Part shown: one piece after another, positions 21,620 to 32,742 of the stretch
Position numbering within the stretch: position 1 is the first letter of the stretch
Layout of the letters: the number at the start of each line of letters is the position of its first letter
NCBI GenBank assembly: GCA_002682825.1
Contig: NOKP01000009.1
Location: 1,488,001-1,552,000, forward strand
Length of the DNA: 64,000 bases
Direction: 5' to 3'
Source: Neonectria sp. B-13
Lineage: Eukaryota; Ascomycota; Sordariomycetes; Hypocreales; Nectriaceae
Program-made: the position numbers and the translations under genes
Notes under the pieces: model-generated
What the model saw: the letters and a program-made list of their open reading frames with translations, nothing else
What the model was told of the DNA's origin: nothing
Databases searched by the model: none

Positions 21620-24600
21620 TTAAAACAGCTTGATCTTGCCCGTAGAAGTGCCGGAAGATCCCGAGGACGACGACGCGTATCCACTAGGGAAAGTGTAATC
21701 GGCCGCTCCGGTACCCGTCGCAGACGAGTGGTTGGTGTTGTCATGATCCAGGCTGGTGGGCTGCATCAAACGGAAGCCCGCAATATCCGACAGGGAGTCG
21801 GTCAGAGACGAAGGGATCATCTTGCCTGCGACGGCGGGACCGACAATGAGGCCGACGAAGAGAACAAGTAGCACAAAGTACAGGATGGCGTAGCGAATAA
21901 CGCGTCTACGTCGAAGCTTCGACTGCTTCATCGAATAGATGGGCGGGCGGATCTGTCGGCTGTTTGGTTCGACATTAGTTCTGGGGTTTCCAACGAAATT
22001 GGAAGTCACGTCACATACCTTGGTCGAAGCCAGAAGAGCATCATTGAGTGTAGTTTGTCGATCTGAGGGATGATTATGATCGGCATCATCATGAAGAGCA
22101 GCCAGTGACCCAACACGAAGTCCGCCGCGAACATGGTCAACTCTGTGATCTTGCAGAGAAACTCTCGGGCGGGTTGGGAGACGGAGTGCCACCCCATAGA
22201 GTACCATTTTCCAGTCCAGAAAGCGATGTTGGATGTGTCCGTCTTGAACTCTCGCGTAAGCGCCAGGGCCACTATCAACTTGATGAAGAACCGCTGTAGC
22301 GCGCAGGCAGCAATCATGCCGGCAAGGGTGCGCGTGAAGTTGAAGCCTTCGAGCAAGAACATGGCCTCAAACGAGATTAAGAGGAAGATGACTGCAAAGG
22401 AGTGGGCAATGGCAGCCAAGACGCTACCAAACTTCTTGCAGCACATGCTGAGCAGAGGTCCCATGCAGCAAGCCATACCGAACATGGCCATAAGCACACC
22501 GGCGTTGACAGCGATGGGTGCAAAGGCAATGATCAGCAGTCGAACCAGCGAATCCGTAGGTGCGATGTCGATCTTCGCATCCTGGTTATTTCTCTCACTT
22601 ACACCAGTCTGCGCGTTGACGAACAGGTAAGGAATAGTGGTGACCACAGCAAACAGCAGAGGGCCAAGGATCTCAGCGAAGAAGATGTTCGCAATGGGTG
22701 CTCGGGCCACATCGCCAGACAACTTGCTCGACGGGTCTCCCAGTATCTTGCGCTTGTAACCAGTGATTCTGGTTCGGGATAAACGACAGAACGAAATCCA
22801 TGACGAGGCATGACTCCTCGAGTTACCACGAGAGAGCCAGCGGAGGTAGTCTCGGTAATCGATGAAGAAGTCGTTCCATGCAAACATGTGGGGGTTGTAG
22901 AGGAATGGCGAGATGGTCAGAGCGAAGAGCGTGATCCAGAAGTATGTCAGTGCAGCCTGCCAGATAGTGAGGGTTGCGAAGAGTAGCATCATGAGAAGGC
23001 GAGCACCGAAGTAAATAGCTGGGCCCGCGAATCGAGAGTATAGGATGCCAAACGGAATGCGAGCTGTGGCGAAGCCACGACCGGTACCGATGTATCGCGC
23101 ACCACCGAAGGAAAGATCTTGTTGCACAGAGTTCGCATAAATTTGAGTGACGAAGACCTCGAAGAAGAGAGACAAGGAGCCGAACTGCTTGCCAAGACGA
23201 AGAGCAGCCCGCCAGGCGCCTCTTTCCATTAGTTCCTGGGCGACCAGGGGGATAAATGAAAGGAACAAGACGAAGAAAATGGAGAAAATGCAACGATACA
23301 CCCAGTCAGTGAGCGCGGGGGTGTTCGCACAACCAGTGGGGTACAGAGGGTCGGTGATAGGGACGTCTCGGTCGTAGTCGCATTCGATGGTCTCGTGGCG
23401 CAAGGCTCCAATGTTCATCAACGTGATCATGAACATCTGCACAGACATCATGATGAAGATGTTGTTAAGATGGAATCCAGGATGGGCGTAGTAAAAGGAC
23501 AGGAAACGATCCAGGGGAAGCTGGGTGCCGAGGTAGTAGTATTCACGGGACAACATCTGTTCGCCCATACCAGTACCGATCTTGGTGGTGAAGTTGAGAA
23601 TGGAGCCGAAACCGAGATCACGACCCTTACCACACTGGAAGTACTCGCAGTGCTTGATGCGACCACCCCGGAGGATGGCGTTCATGCCAGCGAAAATATC
23701 CTCGTTCAGATGCAGACCCTTCTGAGCCTTGGAAACACCACCACGGGTTGTCATGAAAATGCCGTTCAGGAAATCAGGATGTCCGTAATGGAGCTTGCCA
23801 CCGATCTGGGCCAGGGTACGAGCGAAGAGGGTACCGAACGTTTGTTCCTTTCCAGCAGCAATGTCACCAAGGATACCGATGTTCTCAGAGAAAATGTACT
23901 CGCGAGCACCGAGAATGGCGACGGGGTTGGTCGCCTCAGTCTTGACGCCGGGGGTGTAGGGGGAAACGTTGTCGCTCTTCATCTCTTCGAACTCAGCAAG
24001 AACACTGCGGATCTTGAGGCACTCCTCGAGGTAGTTGTCCTGGTTGGCATCGATGAGCTGAATGTACTCGCCACGGTAGAAGATGATAGAATGGTTCTGG
24101 TTGTCGGACTTTCCGTCACCGAGAATAGGGTTGCCGGAAAGCTGAATTCTGAACTTGGGGCGTCTTTGACCGTTCTCCATGATTTCGGAGTGACCATCAA
24201 TAAGGGCGGAGTACAGGCGAGGCTCTTCGCCTTCTGCGGTTGGGGGTTCTTCGTCCAGGTAGGCAATCTGCAAGTCAGGATAGGCACGGAGCAGGAACTC
24301 GGCATTCTCCATCTCCTCCTTCTTAAACTTCGCGAATCGCTGCATAGAGACGACAATCTTGAACTTGCGCCGGGCCATGCGCTCTAGCTCGCGCTCCAGC
24401 TTGTCCGTGTTACCACCAAACATCTGAACGACTTCAGGGTTCTCGACTCGGTACAGGAGCTTGATAGCTCGGCTGTAGTTCATGAAACCGGAAATGGTGC
24501 GGTAAAGAGTCTGGAAACGGAGGGACGACCAGATACGGGTTCGGAGAGTGTACTCGGGAGCGGAGGACTTGAAACCAATGCAGTAAAAGGGAAGATCATC

Positions 24601-27599
24601 GATCTTGCTCTTGGCAGAGTCCTTCTCGTTCTTGTCAACCTCGCCATTGTACTGCGACGTCTCATCGGCGAGAATCTTGGTGTCCTTGACGAAGCAATCC
24701 CACTCGTGGGGATGAAGCTGCTTGAGATACTCCAGAAGGGTCACTCGAGAGTAGGGTTCGTCCTCGCGAATGATCTCACGCAGGGAGAGGAGAATCTTCT
24801 CACCGTAGTGGGGAATCATGACAGTGAAGGTAGGCATGTTGTCCACGGGTAGCGGTTCGGGAATGGGGGTCGACAATGACTGGGCGAAGAAGGAGATTCG
24901 ACGCTCAGCTTCGCTGTAGGTAGGGAAGAACTCGGTCTTGAACGAATGATCTTCCTGCGAAACGAAGAAGGTGGGGGCGCGAAGGGTTCGCTTACCCTCC
25001 TGTTCGGAGGGGACCTGGTGATACAGGAGCTTCTGGACGTGGTCGATGGCCAACAGATGCTCGCGGTACATGGAGATAACCACAGCATTCCAGATCTGGG
25101 AAATAAGGACCTTGGGCTTGTACTTGATTTCCATGTCCGTTGTGGCGAGGACCTTGGAATAAATACGCTTCGGCAGGCGAGCGAAGATGTTCCTCCAGGG
25201 GGTCCAGATCGAAGAACCGAGGTAAAAGGATCGGGCGACGGAGAAGACGGTGTTGACGAGGACGTACCACAGGTAAGTGTCCAGGAAGAAGAAGATAAGG
25301 TCGGTGAAGGTCATGAGAACCAAAAGAATCAACGGTTGGTACTGGCAGAGGACCTTTCCACCCAACAGCTTGTCTCCCAGGCAGCTATCCACGTTCATGC
25401 CAACCAGATATCTAATAGGGTCACGGAATGACAAAATCAAAAAGCCGTAGGAAACACCCATCTTGATGCCGAAGACGATGGCCCATAGTCCATAAGACAT
25501 GAACATGTCGTTGCCTTTGAGCTGAGGGAAGCTGGCGGTAAAGGTTTGGCTAGCCACGTAACGTCTTGTCTTGGTTGTCAGGTAGCTGCCGAACAGGCCA
25601 CCCAGTGGCATAACAGAGAAGAAGGCGAAGGTGATGATGGCGATGACCAAGTGGACGATACTGATAATCAAGTCGATCTTCTCGGTCGGGCCAGGTATCA
25701 TGAAGACCTTGACACCTGGACCAACATTAAGAACAAAGATGACAATGAGGAAGAGGAGCCTTTTGGTCAAGTGCTGCGCACCAGCCCAGCGTCGCGGGAC
25801 GTAGGCCCACTCGGCAAGAGTCGCGACGATCTGGATGAGGGATGCAATGCCACCGCCAAAAGCGACAGCAGAAAGAGTCTTGTAGGTGGGCGGAGACTGG
25901 TTGAGCTGCTGCTCATACGTAGGGCCGACAAGAATAGTTGGGGAATTACCGGCGACGTAGAACCAGTACATGGACAAATGGATGATCCAGATACGGTTGA
26001 AGTTGATGAGAAGATGCATCCAAGAACGAGATTCCTTGTACGTCTTGAAGAAACATTTCTTCCAGTTGACGTCGACAAGCTTGACGTATCGTTCAGCCGG
26101 GGGCACGTCAATTAGCTTGCTCTTATCTTGCAGGACGATCCGGGTGATCCCCTCCGGGTACCAGAAGAGCTGGTTGCAGTCATCATAACCAATGATGTTC
26201 TTGTGGTCGCGCTCTCGGCGGACGTAGACGCCATCGAGAATTTCATAGCCCTGGTCTCTCAGGTACTGGTAGAGTGGGGTGATAATGTTGTTCAAGAAGG
26301 TAAACTCGTCAACTGGCTCGACGAGTGCCTGACAAGCGGGAGAGTTGAGGTAATCGTCGGCGCACTTGAAGATGAAGCACAAACACTCGGGCATGAACCG
26401 GACCTGGTTGGCTTCACCCCAGCAGAGTAGGTACAAGGCGATCTGGCGGATGCGGTCGTGCTGCGACATGCGATTCATGCGAGTCTTCCAGCGGTACTCT
26501 GCTGCTTCAAGACTGTCGTCGCCCTCGAGGTCCTGGAGGTTGTCGGCCTCGTTGCCCTCGGCGTCCTTCTTCTTGTTCTTCTTTCCCTTGCGCTTCATGC
26601 CCTTACCCTTGGCGTTGGCGAATCCTACAGAATCATCTAGATCCAGGTGGGCGGCAAAGTACCACTTGCGGTAGTTTGCGTTGTCACCACCAATGTAGTC
26701 GGCGTGGAGCGACAAGAGAGCTTGGTTCGGCGTCATGCGGGAGGCCCTAGAGTCCAGAAGGATCATGAGATGATCGTACATGTTTCGCATGCTGTCCCTC
26801 TGGAATCCAAACTTGGCTGTCAAATCCAGGAAAATGTCCTCAATCTCCTCCTTGGACAGAGGGATCTGGGCGTCGGAGGTCCAAGCCGGATAGGGCTCCC
26901 GGGAGCGCTGACCGGCAGGTAGAACATTGCCGTAATCCATGCCGTAGTTTGGGGTAGATGCGCCAGACGAGCGGTTACCGCCGTACGAGATCTGAGAGGA
27001 AGGGGGACGGTACCCCCGAGCGCCCTGGCCGCCTTCGGCGTAGCTGTCGTATCGCTCGTCGCCGCGGCCATAGTAGTCCATCTCGGCGGCGCGAGCCATG
27101 TCGGACCTCATCGTGAAATCGCTGAATGTCTCTGAATCTTCTTCGGAACCCTGGCGTCCTCCTTGGGCCCGGTTGGGATAGTCCTGATCGTAGTAGCCTC
27201 CGCCTCCGGCTGCGCCTTCACCCTGGCCATTGTAGTAGTCATCCTGGTACTGGTCGTGGCCGTCGTAGTAGCCGCCATCCTGCTGATAGGGATTGTTGGC
27301 GTCGGCGTTGTAGTAACCACTGCAGAGATCCAGTTAGTCGGGATGTAAAAGTCAATTTGGAAAATAGAGGGGTGGGCTTACGATTCGTCATAGTAGCCAT
27401 CGTTGTTGTTGTGCTGTTGTTGCGGTTGGCCTTGGCCTTGGCCTCGGCTATCGTGACCATTGTCGTAGTACTGGTCGTCCTGATAGTAAGAATCGGTGTT
27501 TCCACCTTGCGCATTGCCCTGACCCTGACCCTGACCCTGATGATGGCCATAGCCATCATCATAGTGGTCGTTGGCACCACCGGCTGGATACCCCGACAT
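21620..27599 (-). CDS. FKS1: 1,3-beta-glucan synthase catalytic subunit (GT48)
   Basis: Plasma-membrane enzyme that polymerises UDP-glucose into beta-1,3-glucan for the cell wall; activated by Rho1 and the target of echinocandins. Three exons: 27382-27599, 22019-27319 and 21620-21959, 1952 residues, the expected size. The first 140 residues are Gly/Gln/Tyr/Asp-rich and disordered. FKS1 domain 1 follows (ISQ...[27 protein letters not shown]). The two echinocandin hot-spot equivalents are F699-LILSFRD-P707 and DWVYRCIFS from D1411, each next to membrane spans. The large cytosolic GT48 region includes [20 protein letters not shown] and [13 protein letters not shown]. Several spans end with a basic tail ([19 protein letters not shown]). 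An intron in the 5' leader is likely. It is a single-copy-type essential gene in filamentous fungi. Confidence 0.97.
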
Positions 27600-27618
27600 G
27601 ATGCTTAGGTTCGATTAT

Positions 27619-27766
27619 CTAGAAACCATATCGATTAGAATATGAGAGGCAGGATAGAAAGATGAGAGGGCGAAAAGCGGGCTGAGGTCCAGAAGTCTGG
27701 CCGCGCACGAGTTGAGGGTGATGCGAGTGGGAAGGTGGAACGGGTGATGAAAAGCCAGCAACTCAC
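27619..27766 (-). other. Probable intron in the FKS1 5' leader
   Basis: Upstream of the FKS1 ATG the minus strand has a strong donor GAG/GTGAGT at 27766. It also has a branch-like CTAATC and the acceptor GGTTTCTAG ending at 27619, 20 bases before the start codon. Together they define a 148-nt intron. This is inferred from splice signals only. Confidence 0.5.
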
Positions 27767-30700
27767 CTCGAGGCGTACATGGGGATGGCGGATGGTGACG
27801 GAACTGGTGGGAGTGTAAACAAGCGTGACCGGCACAGCAAGACGATCGGATGTGGTGTTGTTTGCGTGCGTGGTTGGACGGTTGGCCCAGGATACAAGCA
27901 GCGCGGGCGTGGCTTCGCTGATATGTGGCCGAGTGGCTTGGGGAGCGTTGACGGGATGAATCAACCACGACGTTGTAGGAAGCGAGCGTGATTCACGAAG
28001 TTCGAGACGGAGGCGTCTGTCGTCGCGAAAAGGGTCGCCTGGAGAATTGGCGAGATCGAAAAGAGTGTCGCGATGCTCGTTACAGGATGAGCAAAGGGGA
28101 GAATTGGTTTGGCGGAGAGGAAACGCTGGGCGTCTCGGTACCGGTTTAATCAGGTTGGGGGGTGGGATTCGCCCGGACCGCACAAGGGGTGTTTCGGGCG
28201 GAAATTGGCAGTGAACGAAGAATGAGCGAGTGAAAGATGATTCCCGATGGGAACAATTGCTGAGAAGAAGTGACTGTCTTTGGCTTTCCCCCGACACACA
28301 CACAAACGCAAGACACACGGCAGGCGATTAGGATGTGGAGTGAGTGGTAAAGAGAAGGGAGAGAGGAAGAAGGTGAGAAGAGTGGAAAGAAAGAAGAGGA
28401 CGACTCGGAGGCACGAGAGAGAGTCAGGGGAGTGCCGGAGTGAGGCGTGGGCGTGGGTAGGCGTGGGAGAATCGGACAGTGGGAGTGAAAGCGGGAAAGT
28501 GGAGGACGTAGGAAAGTACCGAGTTGCCGCTACAGTTTACAGGATGCTGCCGTTCCAGCGGAGGGCTGCGGAGGGTTCGGGCCTACAGTGATGAGGAACG
28601 GTGCGGTGTTGGGGCAACCTTCAGCGAACGACACCGCTACGGGCGCAGGTACTCAGTGGAGGAGATGGCTCGGAGACACTGTGCGCTCCATGGGGTTCTG
28701 CAGTGTGTGTGGTACGTGTGTGCGCTGTCTCCCTCAAGTGGGTCCTTCCCTGCTGTTTTCCATGCCTCCAACCCTCGACCGGCCGGGTCTTCTTCCATTG
28801 TGTCTCTCAGGTACCGTGCTCTAAATGAGAGGCAGCCCCTGATACCTCAGAGATCTTGGAGGAGATGTGTGTAGGGGGTACGTACCCGGCATCGTACCGT
28901 ATGAATTGTAAAGTTGGAACGAGCGCCCGCCAGTCGCAGGCGCAGGCGCAGCACAGCGCAAGCCAGGGGCGTGGAACAGGGATGAGGTCCGGCTAGGCCA
29001 AAGCCAGGGCGCCCAGGGGCAAAGAGGGGCCCAGCTCGAGAGGGCCCAGAGGGACGGCTCTGGTTGGCGTAGCCATCGCCGTGGAGGTGGATGTGGACTC
29101 CTGGGTGGTTCCTCGGGGGCGGCGTTGGTGTTGGCGTTGGCGTGGTGCTGGCGGTTGGGATGGGAGATGGATAGATGGATGTGGTTTTTTTTTCTTCCTC
29201 TCCAGCTTTCTTTTTGGTGGTTGGGGCGCAGGAGCGCATTCGTCGCCTAAAGGACCCGCCCAGGTACATCAGAGAGACCTGTCCGGAGCTTTCGGGTGTC
29301 TCCCGTTACTCCCCTGCCTTGCTGAACGACGATGACTTGTCGCCGACCAATCGTCCCCATCCCGCTGAGGCAAGGCGAGCCACAGGCGAATTGGCCAGCG
29401 CTGAGGGCGCGCTGAAGCCTGGGGAGTGAGGTGAAGGGGCGAGTTTGGAGGGCTCCCCTGCATCCATTGAGTTCTTGCATGAGCCCGCTAGAGTCCACTG
29501 GGAAGAGGCCCCGTTCCCCTGAGGCCGTGGCGTCGTAAGTTGCCCCAAGGTACCGGCGAGAACGGGAAATGCCCAACACGCGTCCTGACTCCTTCTCTGG
29601 GGCGAATCCTGCTCCTGTCCCCCCTTGAGGTGTGCTGTGGGCGCTGGACGATGGGCGCTGGACGATGGATGCTTGAGCGGCGGGTCACGACGCCCCCTGA
29701 ACGGCGCGTCCGGATGGATATCCAAGACACGCCTGAGCTTGACTGAGATGGTCTATCTTTGTCTCTCTCGGGTCTTTGGAGGCCGGTACATGATTCCACG
29801 CAGGATCCTTGCGGCAAGGCCGTGTACCCTACGTAATGTTGACCACTGGGCGTCTTGTGGCAGATCTATCCGAATCGAGGCATCCCACAGCTGCTGCACT
29901 GTACCCTCATCCTCGTCCCACCAAGCTCGTATGCTGCCACGAATGCCGGGTGTTGGTTGGGTGACGCTCGTACTGTACAAAGCACTGTATTTCCCAACTC
30001 GTTCCGTTCCTCGGTGTGCGTTGCAAACAGACATATAGACTAATAGTTACCTTGAAGCCCGGGATTTGGGTGGTTCTGCCAGATGATTGATGGATTGGTG
30101 CAGGGGAGTGGGGGATGGTAAACCGGTTTTCCTCTTGCCTTTGCTGATCATCAGCAGCCGGATGGCGGCTTCACGCAGAACATGGTGTTGTTGCTGCATG
30201 TTCTCGCTCTCTGACTGCGTGGCTGCCACTGGCCAAACGGGTTTTCGTGTTTACGAGGAAGATGCTTTACCACCCTCGTATCACAGCCATCCGCACACGC
30301 ACTATTGAATGGTAGTGACAGGCTGACGGCGATGGTGTGCATAACACCTTCACAGGTGCACTAAAGGTGTCCTGTAATATTCCCTGGATCACCTACGAAC
30401 ACTCGCACTGGTTTAAGCTCCCTCTCTTCATCAGTATCGAAGATCGTTCGGCCACTTCCACAAGAAGATCCCGAGTGACAAGCTGCTCTTAGACGTTCAG
30501 GTATTCCGGTGGAGACGTCCAGCTCCTTTCATCCTGTCGTGGCCGTCCAAACGTCAAGCCCCGGATCCCGGGAGTCCGATCCATTCGGGGGCTGGGCTGG
30601 GAGTTTCTCTCATGCCTGGGTCTTGGTTAACTCCGGGGTCTCGAGATGCCGCGTCTCAGATGAGTTGGGGGGAGGATAGGCATAGAATTCCCGAGATATC

Positions 30701-32742
30701 TGACATCTCTGATACAGTACAGTATTCATACAGTGACACCTCGGAGGGATTCAAGTCGGTTGGCTGGGTTGTGGAGAAGAGTGGCGACGTGGTACGAAGT
30801 ACTCAACGGAAGAAACAAGAAAAGTGCACCCACCCACCCACTGTACACCTGCACGTACTAAACTAATATGCAGGAACACACACAACACAGTGAGATGAGT
30901 GAGCAACGACAAGAACCGGAAGGGCAAGAAAATCAACGAGATGGCTGGGCCATGGTGGCTTGCATCATAGTGTCTAATGTCCGAAGGTTCCGTCGTGCAT
31001 TTCGGTTGTTCGGTTCCCATCTCTCTCTTCTCTTAATTACTCCAACCTCCATTCTCCAACCTCCCTCCACTTCTCATTCAAAGTCCGCAATGCATCAGCA
31101 CCAAGTTTTTATCGATGACGACTGCTGCTTCCCGCGGTAGTGCTGTGGCCTAGACCGGGGGTGGCCCTGTTCGTCAGACTTGAGGCCCGGGCCAGGGACG
31201 ATCCCATGCGATCCCGATCCCAATCCGAATGCGGGACGGCGTCGCGTCGCCCTTGTTCTCGTGTCCACTCGCGGATGCCTCGAAATCCTCTGGCCGCCTT
31301 TGGTCTTATCCGTCCTGTCAGGCGAAACTGGTGCGCAGCCACCCGCCTGCTAGACCATGAGGCCTTGACGGGCGATAAAGTGAGATGGACTACAGGTACG
31401 GTGCGCACTTCGTACAACCAGACGCCGCGACTATCGCGAATAACGCGGGAAGTGTCAAAGATAAGAACAAGCCGGCACTCGCCACCGTCATCCTTCGCAC
31501 CCGGACAGCACATCCATCCAGCCATGCATCCATCCATCCATCCTCATTATCCCTGTTGTACTCAGGAAGTACCGACAGCCGGTGAGCGATCATTCATCCA
31601 ACGTCGGACTCCTGTCAATCATCCAGGGGTTTTAACGGCTTGATAAGTGACTGTGGGGCCCAGGATGTCACCCCCTTTTTTCTCGTTTCCACTCGCCGCG
31701 CGCAGTAGATGGACTAGGGCCCATCTAACAAGGCATGACCGTGGACTGTGGACTGTGCAAGGCGAAGTATTGTCAGAGGTTAACAGTTGCAAGAGATGCT
31801 TGCTTGATGGCGATACGTCAGTTGGTGTCGTGGCCTGCCTAGTTGGCCTTGCGTGAATCCTCCTCCTAATCTCTCTAGCTGCGACGTTTCGAGACGCCCA
31901 ACGCTACCTAATCATTCAGCATCTACTCATCTCCAGACACCAGCAGCCAGCAGCCAGCAATCTAAGAGAACACTATCTATTTGCCCGTCTTCGTCCGTTG
32001 CCTTCTCTCGGGACGCTCGGTTACGACCATCCAAGGCTTGGCTTCTTAGGTTGCGTCGTGTTCTACACAATATGGACTGGGTCCTAAAATCATCAAGCCA
32101 AATAAAGACCTGCTCTATCCTCGGACTCCTCAGTTTAATTTGCCCTATTAATAGACAGCCCAAAGCATTTCTAAGCTTCCACTAACCCCGGACCCCGAGG
32201 CGTCCGGAGCTGGGGAACTTGAGAAGAACACCGGCTCGAGTGCCGCCCATGCCTTAACGAAACTCGACGAGACATCTGGACTCTGCTCGCCCCAGACATG
32301 AGTCGCCGTGCTTCTGCCATGCCTCTGCGAATTGTCGCTTTTGTCTCAGGCTTTCAGCCCCTCGATTAAGCCTCGAAATGCACATTCCGTACGTCGCAGC
32401 GCCACAAATTTATGTCACGTGACGCCTGGCTTTCACGATGCCGCCACGATTTGTCTGGTTGGTGTTGCCCCTGGTAACGCTTCCTCATGGGAGAAAACGA
32501 TAAACCCGTGACATGATGAACAATTCCATCTCGACTCTCGCTGCAGAGCCGCATAGACAAACGACACCCACCATCTTTGCGTGGCGTTCGGTGTCTTTTT
32601 ACATTACTCATCCGTCGTCTAAGTAGAAGTATCGCATCATCGTTCACATGCCTGAGGAGCAGCCAAATCCAACCACAACCACAACCGTTGCCCTCCAACT
32701 GCACGACAACCACCATACCATTACGTCCGCTGCACCTTCGCC
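27767..32742. other. Gene-poor 5-kb interval between FKS1 and the GCNA-like gene
   Basis: Divergent intergenic region. No open frame here has a recognisable domain, and none is longer than about 230 codons. The minus-strand frame at 27635-28318 overlaps the FKS1 leader and has no family resemblance. I looked for tRNA, 5S and other RNA signals and saw none. Purine-rich plus-strand stretches occur at 28330-28450. Short CATC repeats lie at 31511-31543. Promoters of both flanking genes must lie here; a rapidly evolving or non-coding RNA gene cannot be excluded. Confidence 0.45.
31511..31543 (+). repeat. CATC tetranucleotide repeat
   Basis: Two short runs of CATC units separated by AGCCATG. Low-complexity microsatellite in non-coding DNA. 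Confidence 0.6.

Noticed and set aside
15897..27599. Functional cell-wall gene cluster (GH17, LCB1, FKS1)
   Set aside because: All are housekeeping genes with separate promoters; a 5S gene and sphingolipid gene sit between. Adjacency alone does not show a cluster.
27635..28318. 227-codon minus-strand frame just upstream of FKS1
   Set aside because: It overlaps the probable FKS1 leader and leader intron, and its translation resembles nothing known.
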